Assembly (NCBI GenBank): GCA_029252045.1
Contig: JAQXCD010000062.1
Span: forward strand, 1 to 64,000
Reading direction: 5' to 3'
Source of the DNA: Sulfitobacter sp.
GTDB lineage: Bacteria > Pseudomonadota > Alphaproteobacteria > Rhodobacterales > Rhodobacteraceae
Length of the DNA stretch: 64,000 nt
Positions 53,277-62,401 of the stretch are shown here, one piece after another (the first letter of the stretch is position 1; every line of letters starts with the position of its first letter). A program made the translations under genes and the position numbers. A model generated the notes under the pieces. The model had not been told where the DNA came from, ran no database searches, and worked only from the letters and a program-made list of their open reading frames with translations.

Positions 53277-54334
53277 GATTTACCCCAGTCCTCGCTTTGC
53301 ATCTCCCGCAGGCGGGAGGCTGTACGCTCGAACTCGAACGTGCCTTCACCTTCCAGATACAACATTTCCGGTTTCGCCGCCGCAGAACAGATCAGCCTCA
53401 CGCGCGCCTCGTAGAGCGCATCAATTAGCGTGACAAAGCGCTTCGCCTCGTTGAAGTTTGTCCGCCCTAGGCTGGGGATATCGTCCAGCATCAAAACCTT
53501 GACCGCCTCGGCCAGCGCCAGATAGTCGGCAGGGCCTAGCGGCTGACCGCAAAGAGCGTGGAATTTCGCACGGCCCACACCATTGCGGAACCGCGGGATC
53601 ACAACATCACGGCCTTTGACGCGCAATGTCAGCGGGCCGGCCTCACCCCCCGTCAAATCCTGCCAGACTTCATCCATTTGCGCGCGGCTTTCGGCATTCA
53701 CGGGCGTGAAGTAGACCGGACTGCCCGATAGCCGGTCCTGCCGGTAATCTGTGGGGCTGGCCAATTCATGCACAACCATCTTCTCTTTGATCAGCTCGAT
53801 GAACGGCACAAACAGGTTCCGGTTCAGCCCGTGTTTGTACAAATCATCGGGCACACGGTTTGAGGTGGTGATGACCACAACCCCATCCGCAAACAGGGCC
53901 TGAAACAGGCGGCCCACAATCATCGCGTCAGTAATGTCGGTGATCTGCATCTCGTCAAAGGCCAACAGGCGGACCGAGCTGCTGACTGCCTTGGCGACGG
54001 GTGCAATCGCATCATCCACACCGGTTTTACGGGCCTCATGCATCGCTGCATGGATTTCCTGCATAAAGGCATGAAAATGCACGCGCCGCGCAGGGATATC
54101 CCCCAGATTATTGGCAAACATGTCCATCAACATGGACTTACCACGTCCAACACCCCCCCATAGGTACAGCCCCATTGGCGGCTCTGGCGCCTTGCGGAAA
54201 AGGCCCTTCTTGACCGGCCGCATCAACGCGTCGCGGATGCGGTCAAATTCGGGCATGACGGCTTTTTGCGCAGGGTCAGGCCGCAGGGTGCCGTCGGCGA
54301 TCATCTGGTCGTAAAGGGTGCTGATGCTGGTCAT
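53273..54334 (-). CDS. zapE: Cell division protein ZapE (AFG1-like ATPase), 353 aa
   Basis: AFG1-like AAA ATPase; ZapE in E. coli destabilises FtsZ bundles and works under low oxygen or heat. Walker A is GGVGRGKSMLMD (60-71), Walker B LLAFDEMQ, followed by NRVPDDLY and FRNGVGRAKFHALC. The start at 54334 (MTSISTLYDQMIADG) is the usual one; the open frame continues to 54460. Length 350-380 is typical. Divergent from the MFS gene starting at 54448. Confidence 0.93.
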   Translation of the reverse strand: MTSISTLYDQMIADGTLRPDPAQKAVMPEFDRIRDALMRPVKKGLFRKAPEPPMGLYLWGGVGRGKSMLMDMFANNLGDIPARRVHFHAFMQEIHAAMHEARKTGVDDAIAPVAKAVSSSVRLLAFDEMQITDITDAMIVGRLFQALFADGVVVITTSNRVPDDLYKHGLNRNLFVPFIELIKEKMVVHELASPTDYRQDRLSGSPVYFTPVNAESRAQMDEVWQDLTGGEAGPLTLRVKGRDVVIPRFRNGVGRAKFHALCGQPLGPADYLALAEAVKVLMLDDIPSLGRTNFNEAKRFVTLIDALYEARVRLICSAAAKPEMLYLEGEGTFEFERTASRLREMQSEDWGKS

Positions 54335-54447
54335 GGGAAACTTCCTAGCGACAAGCGCTGCGGTTGGAAAGTGTGTGCATACAATCGCCTGATTGACGAA
54401 GCCCGCCATGCTGCGCAATCTGCCCCGATTGAATTGGAGCATCCGTT

Positions 54448-55683
54448 TTGGAAAAGTCACCCCTGTTTTCGCCTGTATTGATCGTCGGTTGCGTCATAAT
54501 CATGGTCAGCTTTGCGATCCGCGCCTCCTTTGGTGTGTTCCAGATCCCGATCGCGGACGAGTTCGGCTGGCTGCGAACCGAGTTCTCATTGGCCATCGCT
54601 ATCCAGAACCTCGCGTGGGGCATAGGCCAGCCGATCTTTGGCGCGATGGCCGAGAAAATCGGAGACCGCAAAGCGATCATTCTGGGTGCTGTTGTCTATG
54701 CCTTGGGGCTGATCCTGTCGGCGGGGGCCGATACGCCGTTTTTGCTCCAGTCTTACGCGTGGCTGGTAGGTTTTGGCATCGCAGGCACGGGTTTTGGTGT
54801 GATTCTGGCCGTCGTAGGGCGGGCTGCATCGGATGAGAACCGCTCGATGGCGCTGGCCGTCGTGACAGCAGCGGGCAGTGCGGGCCAGATATTTGGCGCG
54901 CCTCTGGCCGAGTTTCTGCTGGGTGTGATGAGCTGGCAAATGGTCTTCACGATCTTTGCGGGTACGATCCTGACAGTGATCCTGACGTTGCCGTTTATGC
55001 GCGCACCTGTGAAAACAGACCGTGCAGAGCTGGAGGAGACGATGGGCGCCATCCTGCGCCGCGCGTTCAAAGACCCCAGCTTTACACTGATCTTTGTCGG
55101 CTTCTTTTCTTGCGGGTATCAGCTGGGGTTCATTACCGCCCATTTCCCCGCCTTCGTGACCGAGCTGTGCGGCCCGATCATGGCCAGAGGTGTGCTGCAT
55201 AATATGGGGATCACAACAACATCGGCGCTAGGGGCGGTGGCCATCGCGCTGATTGGGGCCGCGAATGTCGGTGGTACTTTGTTGGCAGGTTGGGCGGGCA
55301 AACACTACCAAAAGAAATATCTTCTGGCGGGCATCTATGCGGGCCGCACCATCATTGCGGCTGTGTTCATAATGCTGCCCATCACGCCGCTGAGCGTGAT
55401 CCTGTTCTCTATCGGGATGGGCGCGCTCTGGTTGGCGACTGTGCCTTTGACGTCCGGCTTGATCGCCCACCTCTACGGGCTTCGCTATATGGGCACTCTC
55501 TATGGGATCATCTTTTTCAGCCACCAGCTGGGTAGTTTTGCAGGCGTCTGGCTGGGGGGGCGGATGTATGATGCTTACGGCACATATACCACCGTCTGGT
55601 GGATCGGTGTCGCCGTGGGGGCCTTTAGCGCAATTGTCCACTTGCCGGTGCGCGAGAAAGCAGGGCGCATTGCGGTCGCCTGA
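54448..55683 (+). CDS. MFS transporter, 411 aa, TTG start
   Basis: Twelve-helix MFS carrier, with a loop AEKIGDRKAIILG between helices 2 and 3 of the GxxxDRxxR type. The TTG at 54448 (read as Met) has GGAG 9 bases upstream, and the residues (EKSPLFSPVLIVGCVIIMVS) run straight into helix 1, so no earlier or later ATG fits better. It resembles the oxalate/formate-antiporter and monocarboxylate branch. Substrate unknown. Convergent with the alpha/beta hydrolase, 2 bases apart. Confidence 0.83.
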   Translation: MEKSPLFSPVLIVGCVIIMVSFAIRASFGVFQIPIADEFGWLRTEFSLAIAIQNLAWGIGQPIFGAMAEKIGDRKAIILGAVVYALGLILSAGADTPFLLQSYAWLVGFGIAGTGFGVILAVVGRAASDENRSMALAVVTAAGSAGQIFGAPLAEFLLGVMSWQMVFTIFAGTILTVILTLPFMRAPVKTDRAELEETMGAILRRAFKDPSFTLIFVGFFSCGYQLGFITAHFPAFVTELCGPIMARGVLHNMGITTTSALGAVAIALIGAANVGGTLLAGWAGKHYQKKYLLAGIYAGRTIIAAVFIMLPITPLSVILFSIGMGALWLATVPLTSGLIAHLYGLRYMGTLYGIIFFSHQLGSFAGVWLGGRMYDAYGTYTTVWWIGVAVGAFSAIVHLPVREKAGRIAVA

Positions 55684-55685
55684 CG

Positions 55686-56633
55686 TCAGGTATCATGGCC
55701 CCAGTCGTCGGCTTCGGGACTGGGCAGAAATGCGGCTATGTGTTCCAAAATGACGTCGCTATGAGTGTAGGGCATTCCATGGCCTGCATCCTCGATCACC
55801 TCATGTATGACCTCATGGTTCCACGCAGCAAGCTGCCCCATCGCACTGGTTGGTATGACATCATCATCTGCACCCCAAAGTGCAAGTACGGGCATCTGAC
55901 AACGCCGCAGGGCCATATGCTCACCCTCTAACGGCCTGCCCAAAATGCCCCGTAGGCTGGACAGGACAGCGGGCACAAAGCCCTGAAATATCAGCTGGAA
56001 CTCCTGCCCCTCTGATATTTGGGCGGGGACGGCGTGCTGGCTTTTTTCGGCTTTGATCCCCCGGCGCAGCATAGTGGGATAGACTGCCAGCATCAGCCAT
56101 TTTCCTGCAAGGCCGCGGTCACGAATGAACCGGACAATCGGAGCATCGGCCCGCGTCATTCCAGCAGAGGCGAGCAAAACCAAGCGCCTCACGCGGGTAG
56201 GGTGTGTCGCGGTAAACCCGGCTGCAACGGCACCGCCCATTGAATAGCCAATCAGGTGAAAAGGCTCTTCGATGCTCAGATGGACCAGCAGATCGTCTAG
56301 TTGCTGATTGAAGAAGACCTTGTCATGCAGGCTGTCAGGCCGGTCCGAAAATCCGCGTCCGTAGAGGTCATAGACCAATACGCGAAATCCCATCGCCACC
56401 AGTCCTTTTGTTAAGGCACCCCAAACGAAGCTGGGTGTGGTCAGCCCGTGCACACACATCACCAACGGGCCTTCGGTAGGGCCGCTGAGATGGTAATGCG
56501 TGACGCCTTGTGACAGCTCCGCAAACTGACCGGGGGCCGATCCCCTGCGTCCGTCCGTCATCTTCGGGCGGTAATGCTCGATCACAAAGGGCGCTGCGGC
56601 TGTAGCGGCCAGAATGAGGATGAGCCAGATCAC
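55686..56633 (-). CDS. Alpha/beta hydrolase, 315 aa
   Basis: Hydrolase with an N-terminal signal anchor (MIWLILILAATAAAPFVI). The triad is visible: Ser in LIGYSMGGAVAAG (about 130-142), Asp in LWGADDDVIP, His in DAGHGMPY; the oxyanion loop is CVHGLTT. It resembles the epoxide-hydrolase/esterase/haloalkane dehalogenase group but the substrate is unknown. It overlaps the ornithine-cyclodeaminase gene by 4 bases and is the last of that set. Confidence 0.85.
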   Translation of the reverse strand: MIWLILILAATAAAPFVIEHYRPKMTDGRRGSAPGQFAELSQGVTHYHLSGPTEGPLVMCVHGLTTPSFVWGALTKGLVAMGFRVLVYDLYGRGFSDRPDSLHDKVFFNQQLDDLLVHLSIEEPFHLIGYSMGGAVAAGFTATHPTRVRRLVLLASAGMTRADAPIVRFIRDRGLAGKWLMLAVYPTMLRRGIKAEKSQHAVPAQISEGQEFQLIFQGFVPAVLSSLRGILGRPLEGEHMALRRCQMPVLALWGADDDVIPTSAMGQLAAWNHEVIHEVIEDAGHGMPYTHSDVILEHIAAFLPSPEADDWGHDT

Positions 56634-57550
56634 TCGGCGGCGCGCCAGCGGTCAAGAATGTAGCGGCTGGTCATCAGGTCCAGATGCGCCCCGCCGCCAT
56701 TCTTGCAAATTGTTATCTCGTCATCCGATGTGCGGATAAAGGCGCCCAGATCATAGTAATCCGCAATGATATGATCGCGGGTGATGGCGCCGGTCTCCAG
56801 CGGTATCTTGATCTCGCCGATATGACCCAGTGTCGTATCGAAACTGTCGACAAACAGCCGTGCACGCTGCAAGGCCTCGTCATCCACTTCGCGCATGTCG
56901 GGGCGGTAGGCGCCGATCAGATCAAGGTGCTGCCCCGGTTGCAGCCAAGCCCCTTTGATCAACGGCTCGGTCGCCATGGTGGCGCTGCCTATGATCTCGG
57001 CCTGCAGCACAGCAGCTTCCAGATCGTCTGCAATCGCAACATCGGGCAGTAGCGCTGCCAGTGCTTCCGAGCTGGCACGGGTACGGCTCCAGACGGTAAA
57101 CGTCGCCTTGGGGAAGGCGGCGGAATAGGCCGCATGCAATGCCCGCGCGACTGATCCTGCACCAACCAGAAGGATGCGCCTAGCATCAGGGCGGGCCAGA
57201 CGGCGCGCAGCCAGCAGGCTGTCGCCTGCCGTTTTCCATTTGGTCACCAGATGGAAGTCCACAATCGCCTCCAACGTGCCGTCAATGTCGGAGTAAAGGC
57301 TGACACCGCCGTTCACATTCGGCTTGCCCTTGGCGCTGTTGCCCGGAAACACCGTGGCAGATTTCACGGCGAGACCTAACCCGTCAATCCACGCGGCACG
57401 GTTCAGCAATGTGTCGGGTGTGCGGTATAGAAACGTATCTGCAATCTCGGCCTTTGGTAGCATGTGACCCTGCGCAAAAGCATCGGTCAGCGCGATCCAG
57501 TCGAGTAACTTTTCACCGGCCTCGAACGGGATGATCGGGATTGTGGTCAT
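56630..57550 (-). CDS. Ornithine cyclodeaminase / mu-crystallin family protein, 306 aa
   Basis: NAD-dependent enzyme of the OCD family, which includes ornithine cyclodeaminase, alanine dehydrogenase-like and ketimine reductase types. The Rossmann glycine motif is LLVGAGSVARALHAAYS (about 128-144), the active-site lysine is around VTKWKTAGDSLLAARR (about 103-118), and GGVSLYSDIDGT and LDLIGAYRPDMREVDDEAL are family segments. The substrate cannot be told apart. It overlaps neighbours by 4 bases on both sides. Confidence 0.85.
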   Translation of the reverse strand: MTTIPIIPFEAGEKLLDWIALTDAFAQGHMLPKAEIADTFLYRTPDTLLNRAAWIDGLGLAVKSATVFPGNSAKGKPNVNGGVSLYSDIDGTLEAIVDFHLVTKWKTAGDSLLAARRLARPDARRILLVGAGSVARALHAAYSAAFPKATFTVWSRTRASSEALAALLPDVAIADDLEAAVLQAEIIGSATMATEPLIKGAWLQPGQHLDLIGAYRPDMREVDDEALQRARLFVDSFDTTLGHIGEIKIPLETGAITRDHIIADYYDLGAFIRTSDDEITICKNGGGAHLDLMTSRYILDRWRAAE

Positions 57551-58173
57551 TGTGCTTCTCCGTCGGTGAGCAGGCCTGATGCAACAAGCTTATCGGCCCA
57601 GCCTTGCGCCCCTGTGAAGTGGTGGGTTTGCCAGCCGCGCAGCGCAGCTGCGGCGATGTTTTCGGGGCGGTCATCAGTGAACAGCAGATCACCGCCGGAC
57701 AGGCCGGAGCCTTCCTCCAGCATCTGATAGATGCGCGGATCGGGTTTGATAACGCCCATATGACCAGAGATGAAGTCGCGGTCAAAAGCCCGCAAAAACG
57801 GGTATTTCTTTTCGGCAATCTCATAGGTTTCGATGCCGAAGTTTGTGAGGGAAAAGACAGGGGTCCCTTTGTCTTGCAGTGCAGCCATCAGACGCACGGA
57901 ATGATCGATGGCAGGGTTGGCCATATCCAGCCAGCGGTCATGCCACATCATGATCTCAACCGTCCAGTCAGGATAGCTCTTTGCGCATTGCTCCACCATC
58001 TTGGTGAAGTTCTCTCCCCTATCCACGCGGTCGTTCATCGCATGCAGGTCAACAACTGCAAACATCGCGCGGCGTTTGTCCTCGCCGATTTCGGCATCAT
58101 AGAAGCGTTCTGGTTGCCACTCTATCAACACGTTGCCGATGTCAAAAACCACTGCTTTGGGTATCATGTCCAA
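57547..58173 (-). CDS. HAD-superfamily hydrolase (YihX-like), 208 aa
   Basis: Subfamily IA phosphatase: motif I VVFDIGNVLIEW (the second Asp is replaced by Gly-Asn as in YihX), motif II FSLTNFG, motif III Lys in GVIKPDPRIY, motif IV LLFTDDRPEN. YihX dephosphorylates alpha-glucose-1-phosphate; activity here is inferred from similarity only. MDMIPK or MIPK may be the start. It overlaps the OCD gene by 4 bases. Confidence 0.85.
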   Translation of the reverse strand: MDMIPKAVVFDIGNVLIEWQPERFYDAEIGEDKRRAMFAVVDLHAMNDRVDRGENFTKMVEQCAKSYPDWTVEIMMWHDRWLDMANPAIDHSVRLMAALQDKGTPVFSLTNFGIETYEIAEKKYPFLRAFDRDFISGHMGVIKPDPRIYQMLEEGSGLSGGDLLFTDDRPENIAAAALRGWQTHHFTGAQGWADKLVASGLLTDGEAQ

Positions 58174-58188
58174 CCTCTCGACGGGGAT

Positions 58189-58208
58189 CGGAATTTTGGA
58201 AAATTCCG
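58189..58208. repeat. Perfect hairpin (arms CGGAATTTT / AAAATTCCG), element 1 of a pair
   Basis: Nine-base perfect arms around GG, immediately followed 2 bases later by another perfect hairpin (58211-58231), between the HAD start and the yaiI stop. It is symmetric, so it might be a terminator in either strand, an operator, or a repeated palindromic element. I did not find other copies by eye. Confidence 0.6.
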
Positions 58209-58210
58209 GA

Positions 58211-58231
58211 CGTTTTCTGTATCAGAAAACG
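58211..58231. repeat. Perfect hairpin (arms CGTTTTCTG / CAGAAAACG), element 2 of a pair
   Basis: Nine-base perfect arms around TAT, adjacent to the first hairpin and one base from the end of yaiI. On the minus strand it directly follows the yaiI stop, so it may terminate the fghA-yaiI transcript, but no T-run follows. The two stems share an AT-rich, G/C-capped design but differ in sequence. Confidence 0.6.
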
Positions 58232-58232
58232 G

Positions 58233-58688
58233 CTATGCCAGTTTGGCTGCGGCCCTGATTTCACGTTCCAATGCTTCCAGAAAGCGCGAGCGGTCGGCCT
58301 TTGTAAAGCTTTTCCCGCTTCCCTGCCGGAACGGGTCCGCCGCACGCAAGTCTGTCATCAGATCACGGGTGGCCAGCACGTTGCCAATATTGGCCTGTGT
58401 CAGCGCCTCGCCGTTATGTTTGATGACCCTCGCGCCAGCCTCAACACATTTGGCGGCCAGCGGAATATCTCCTGTCACCACAACATCACCGCGCCCTGCA
58501 CGATCTGCAATCCACATATCGGCCACATCAGGCCCATCAGGGACTATAACAGTCTCTACATAGGGGTTTTGTGAGGGACGCAACCCGCCGTTAGATACCA
58601 CCAACATCTTGATCTTGTGACGGGTCGCCACCCGCTCTGCCTCTTCTTTGACGGGGCAGGCATCAGCGTCGATGTAGAGTGCGGTCAT
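58233..58688 (-). CDS. YaiI/YqxD family (DUF188) protein, 151 aa
   Basis: Small conserved protein with the DUF188 pattern [20 protein letters not shown] at the start, followed by [20 protein letters not shown] and [18 protein letters not shown]. It has a NYN/PIN-like fold in the family, suggesting nuclease relatives, but its activity is unproven. The ATG at 58688 overlaps the fghA stop (ATGA). The two adjacent hairpins at 58189-58231 follow it. Confidence 0.88.
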   Translation of the reverse strand: MTALYIDADACPVKEEAERVATRHKIKMLVVSNGGLRPSQNPYVETVIVPDGPDVADMWIADRAGRGDVVVTGDIPLAAKCVEAGARVIKHNGEALTQANIGNVLATRDLMTDLRAADPFRQGSGKSFTKADRSRFLEALEREIRAAAKLA

Positions 58689-59518
58689 GCGGACCACAGC
58701 GCGTCGGCGTGGAAGGTGACGTGATCTTCCATGAAGGTCGCGATAAAGAAATAGCTGTGGTCATACCCCGGTTGCATGCGGAATGTCCCGTTCTGACGGC
58801 GCTTGGCCATCGCTCCGCTCAACGCTTCGGGCATCAGCAGGTCGAGGAACTGATCACTGGTTCCCTGATCAATCAGCACAGGGCCGTCAAAACCTTTTTC
58901 CTGCATCAGTAGTGTCGCGTCATGCGCACTCCAGCTTGCCTCATCCGCGCCCAAATAAGCGGTCAGCTGTTTGCGGCCCCAGTCACTGGCCGTGGGGTGC
59001 GCGATCGGCGCAAAGGCGGAGACTGAAGCGAAGCGACCGGGCAGGGACATCGCCAGCGTCAACGCGCCATGCCCGCCCATGGAGTGACCAGTGATCGACT
59101 GCCGCTCCATGTCCAGCGGGAAGTGCTCAGCCAGCAACGCAGGCAGCTCATCAGCGATATAGGTCCACATCTGGAAATGGGGCCGCCACGGGTCCTGTGT
59201 CGCGTTCACATAGAACCCCGCACCCTGACCCAGATCATAGGCTTCATCATTGGCCACACCGTCTCCGCGCGGGGAGGTGTCTGGAAACACCAGCGCTATG
59301 CCCTGTTCGGCAGCCCATGCCTGTGCGCCTGCCTTTACCATCGCGTTTTCGTGGGTGCAGGTCAGGCCCGACAGAAACCACAGCACCGGCACAGGACCAT
59401 CTTGCGCCTCGGCAGGCAAAAACAGGGCAACTGTCATGTCACAGGCGCAGGCCGCAGACGCGTGTTTGATTACATGTTGCGTGCCGCCAAAACAGGCGTT
59501 GGACGAGAGGGTTTCCAT
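58685..59518 (-). CDS. fghA: S-formylglutathione hydrolase FghA, 277 aa
   Basis: Last step of glutathione-dependent formaldehyde detoxification: S-formylglutathione to formate and glutathione. Esterase D family landmarks: [13 protein letters not shown] (about 48-60), the nucleophile Ser146 in [12 protein letters not shown], and the triad Asp and His in DQGTSDQFL and GYDHSYFFI. Full length. No adhI/flhA partner lies in the window. A weak ribosome site precedes METLSSN. Confidence 0.94.
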   Translation of the reverse strand: METLSSNACFGGTQHVIKHASAACACDMTVALFLPAEAQDGPVPVLWFLSGLTCTHENAMVKAGAQAWAAEQGIALVFPDTSPRGDGVANDEAYDLGQGAGFYVNATQDPWRPHFQMWTYIADELPALLAEHFPLDMERQSITGHSMGGHGALTLAMSLPGRFASVSAFAPIAHPTASDWGRKQLTAYLGADEASWSAHDATLLMQEKGFDGPVLIDQGTSDQFLDLLMPEALSGAMAKRRQNGTFRMQPGYDHSYFFIATFMEDHVTFHADALWSA

Positions 59519-59587
59519 GGTGCGTCTCCTTTTCGGGGTTACCTATGGCTACCCAGAGCAAGGACGGGGGGCAAGCACTCTATTCCG

Positions 59588-60529
59588 TTATCCGGCGACA
59601 GTGCCGCCGGTCAGCCACGCGATCCACAGGCTGACGCTGACAATACTGATCGCTGTGGAGACAAGGATGGCCGCTGACACACGCTGCGGTGCAACGCCGT
59701 AATGCTGGGCAAGGATATAAACGTTGCCGGCCACAGGCAGGGCTGCCGCCGAGGTAACGACCATGGCTTGATACGCATCAACCTTGAACAGCACAAAACA
59801 GGCAAAAGCCACAAGCAACGGATGCAACACCAGTTTGCAAAAGCTGAGCCACCCCGCAACCGAAACACGCTCGGCTGATTTAGAGGCGAGGGAGGCCCCG
59901 ATGGCAAAGAGCGCGCCGGGTGTGGCCGCCGCACCGAGCAATACCAGAAATTCACTCATTGGCGCGGGGATGGGGATTTTCAAACCGGACCAGAGCAACC
60001 CCGCGGTTATCGCCACAATCATAGGGTTTTTTATCAGACCCAGACCTACAGTACGCAAGATTGCCAAGCTCATCCTACCGTCGCGCGAGCCGGTGATCAG
60101 GATCACGATCAGAGAGGAAAAGACGATCAGATCTACGGCCAGTGCCATCATCACGGGGCCAATAGCCTCCGGTCCCAACAGCAGCGTCAGCATCGGTACG
60201 CCCAGAAATCCGACATTGCCGATTGCGGCGCATTGGGCCTCTATCGCTGCGGTCTCAACGCTCAGCCCTCTGAAGTGGCAGACTAGCGTGGCGATTCCGT
60301 AGACAAATGCCGTGCCCCAAAGATAAGCCGCCACCAGCCGCGCGTCCCAGACCTCGGCCAATGACAGATTGGCCGAGAAATTGAACAGCATGGCTGAGAG
60401 CGCAAAGTAAAATACGAATTTTGTGAGATATGCCGTCGCTTCCGCCGTGAAGAAACGCGTCCGTCCGGCCCAATAGCCCAAACCGATAAGTGCAAAAAAT
60501 GGAAGTGTTTTGAGGAAGATCGCCAGCAT
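59588..60529 (-). CDS. AEC-family (auxin efflux carrier-like) transporter, 313 aa
   Basis: Second AEC protein of the window (first at 23022-23933). About ten helices, with the starts of each half readable: LPFFALIGLGYWAGRTRFF and KNPMIVAITAGLLWSGLKIP. VGFLGVPMLTLLLGPEAI and ALPVAGNVYILAQHYGV are typical family segments. The substrate is unknown, possibly a dicarboxylate or similar anion. Confidence 0.87.
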   Translation of the reverse strand: MLAIFLKTLPFFALIGLGYWAGRTRFFTAEATAYLTKFVFYFALSAMLFNFSANLSLAEVWDARLVAAYLWGTAFVYGIATLVCHFRGLSVETAAIEAQCAAIGNVGFLGVPMLTLLLGPEAIGPVMMALAVDLIVFSSLIVILITGSRDGRMSLAILRTVGLGLIKNPMIVAITAGLLWSGLKIPIPAPMSEFLVLLGAAATPGALFAIGASLASKSAERVSVAGWLSFCKLVLHPLLVAFACFVLFKVDAYQAMVVTSAAALPVAGNVYILAQHYGVAPQRVSAAILVSTAISIVSVSLWIAWLTGGTVAG

Positions 60530-60562
60530 GGCGTCACAGATAGCTTGGCGGCACGCGCTGCG

Positions 60563-61384
60563 CTAGTGAAAATCGGCTTGAAAGCTGGTTGCGGTCAGGC
60601 TGACATGGGCCGCAAGAGGAGGGCAAAGCTCAAACGCGCGGGGAGTACGTGCAAAATTATAAACCCGCATGAGCCTCCAGTGATCACGCCGTTGCTCGGC
60701 CACGAGTAATTCGTTGCGTGATATGTGAAAGGGTGTCCGGTCCCAACCGGTTGTTGTCTTTACCTCGATCAACCGGGGCGTGCCGTCGGGCGCAAAGCTT
60801 GAAATATCAAAACCTGCGCCATCCCCGTCCTCCTCTGATACCCACATGACTTGATCGGCTAAATCATAAGCCCCGCAATTGCGCAGGGTTGCCCGCTCAT
60901 GCGCAAGCATGCGGGCTTCACCTGCGCGGCCCAATGCGCGGTTGCGTCCATCCCGCCCAGCTACGTCAAATTTTGGGGCAATGATAAGCGTTTCATCTAC
61001 TTCGTCAGGGGGCTGTGTGTTTCGTTGGGTAGGCGGTGTATCCAGATAGAGCGCCGCATCATCTGCCATACCCATAGAAGGGGCCATGAAGTCCGGCAAA
61101 CCAACGGCCTTGAGGTGGCGATCCACTGTATCTGGCAGAGCGCTGTTGTAATGCGGTAGCGGTTTATATCCCGTGATCCACGGCAGGCCAAATCCCTTCA
61201 TCACAGCACTTATGTTCTGGTGCAAACGCTCGATTGAACCTTCGGGATGTGCGGCGTGCGCCAACAGGACGCGACGATGTGTTGCCTTCACATAGGGTGA
61301 TCCGGCAACATCCGCTGAGAGGATTGCAAAATAATCCGCAACGCACACATCAAATTCCGCATCGGTCCAGGATTTTCCAGCCAT
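60563..61384 (-). CDS. DUF3883 domain protein, nuclease-like, 273 aa
   Basis: The C-terminal half is a DUF3883 domain of PD-(D/E)XK type: Glu in GRAGEARMLAHERA, Asp193 in GAGFDISSF, and E207-x-K209 in RLIEVKTTTG, followed by SRNELLVAEQ. These are the acidic and Lys residues of the restriction-endonuclease fold. The N-terminal part (about 1-110) has helices and WITGYKPLPHYN. DUF3883 domains occur in restriction and other defence proteins, but none is next to it here, so defence is only a suggestion. Divergent from the tetR gene. Confidence 0.75.
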   Translation of the reverse strand: MAGKSWTDAEFDVCVADYFAILSADVAGSPYVKATHRRVLLAHAAHPEGSIERLHQNISAVMKGFGLPWITGYKPLPHYNSALPDTVDRHLKAVGLPDFMAPSMGMADDAALYLDTPPTQRNTQPPDEVDETLIIAPKFDVAGRDGRNRALGRAGEARMLAHERATLRNCGAYDLADQVMWVSEEDGDGAGFDISSFAPDGTPRLIEVKTTTGWDRTPFHISRNELLVAEQRRDHWRLMRVYNFARTPRAFELCPPLAAHVSLTATSFQADFH

Positions 61385-61442
61385 AAGGCTACGCTAGGCG
61401 TGAGCGTGGATTTGGTCCAGGTTCTTTGTAAGACTTGTTTTG

Positions 61443-61454
61443 CACTTGGAAGTG
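61443..61454. promoter_or_regulatory. Palindrome CACTTGGAAGTG, candidate TetR operator
   Basis: A perfect dyad (CACTT / AAGTG around GG), 45 bases before the tetR ATG in the 115-base gap shared with the divergent DUF3883 gene. A TATATG sequence lies 20 bases further on and could be a -10 box. Autoregulation by the encoded TetR protein is plausible but unproven. Confidence 0.35.
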
Positions 61455-61499
61455 AACCGATCCGTTTATATGCTGTCCCTTCACCCGTCAGGAGACACA

Positions 61500-62132
61500 A
61501 TGCCCCCGCTCGCCGCCACTCGTAACAGCATCCTTCCTCCCCGTGGCCGCAAGTATGATCAGGTACTGGAGGGCGCGCGTCAGGTCTTTATGGCTGATGG
61601 GTTCGAGGGTGCCAGCGTGGACGAGATCGCGCGGGTGGCGGAAGTGTCCAAGGCGACGCTCTACAAATACTTCGCCGACAAGCGTATGTTGTTTATGGAG
61701 GTGGCCAACAACGAGTGTCAGCGGCAGGCCGGTGCTGCGTTGGACAATATCGTTCTTGCCGCCCCGCCGCGCGAAGTATTGGGCCAGACGGGCCGTCATT
61801 TTTTGGGTTTCATCACCAGCCGTTTCGGCCAGCAAATTTTCCGCATTTGCGTGGCAGAATCAGATCGCTTCCCCGAATTGGGCCGCAGCTTTTATGAATC
61901 TGGTCCGGCGGTAATGCGCGCAGAGCTGGCGTGTTATTTCGCGCAGGCCTGTGCGCGCGGTGAACTTGTGATAGACGACTATATTCTGGCTGCCGATCAA
62001 TTCGGCGAGCTATGCAAAGCCGATCTTTGGATGCGGCTGATATTCGGAGTGATCAAAGAGGTCAGCGCGGCGGAGATAGACCGCGTCATCGACAACGCAG
62101 TAGAGACATTTTTAGCGAGGTACGGGACATGA
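61500..62132 (+). CDS. TetR-family transcriptional regulator, 210 aa
   Basis: N-terminal TetR HTH (about 18-62; ARQVFMADGFEGASVDEIAR, VSKATLYKYFADKRMLF), followed by a C-terminal ligand/dimer domain that resembles the AefR-like type. The start is the ATG at 61500 with AGGAG 5-10 bases upstream, chosen over an upstream non-ATG start at 61440. It overlaps the I78 inhibitor gene by ATGA, which suggests the two are one transcript. Targets unknown. Confidence 0.88.
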   Translation: MPPLAATRNSILPPRGRKYDQVLEGARQVFMADGFEGASVDEIARVAEVSKATLYKYFADKRMLFMEVANNECQRQAGAALDNIVLAAPPREVLGQTGRHFLGFITSRFGQQIFRICVAESDRFPELGRSFYESGPAVMRAELACYFAQACARGELVIDDYILAADQFGELCKADLWMRLIFGVIKEVSAAEIDRVIDNAVETFLARYGT

Positions 62133-62401
62133 AATATACGATTTTTGCAGCATTGCTGCTGGCCGGTTGCGGGGCAACAACAGCGCCAATCGGGGGCAGT
62201 GCACCTGCAAATGCACCAGATACTTGCAACGCAGCAGCACATCAGGGCCTGATCGGTCTTGACGCTGCATCATCGCTGGCCCTGCCCGAGCCAAAGCGCC
62301 TTTACGGTCCGAATGATCCTGTCACGACAGACTTCAACCCTGCCCGTTTAAACGTGCAGCTGGACGCCGTAGACAACATCGTGGCGGTGACCTGCGGCTA
62401 G
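62129..62401 (+). CDS. I78-family peptidase-inhibitor-like lipoprotein, 90 aa
   Basis: A lipoprotein signal (MKYTIFAALLLAGCG, lipobox LAGC) leads to a small domain with the I78 pattern: a Cys-containing start (DTCNAAAHQGLIG), VTTDFNPARLNVQLD and a terminal VAVTCG. I78 proteins inhibit serine proteases of the subtilisin type in fungi. In bacteria the targets are unknown. ATGA overlap with tetR. Its end overlaps the convergent paaK gene by 4 bases. Confidence 0.82.
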   Translation: MKYTIFAALLLAGCGATTAPIGGSAPANAPDTCNAAAHQGLIGLDAASSLALPEPKRLYGPNDPVTTDFNPARLNVQLDAVDNIVAVTCG

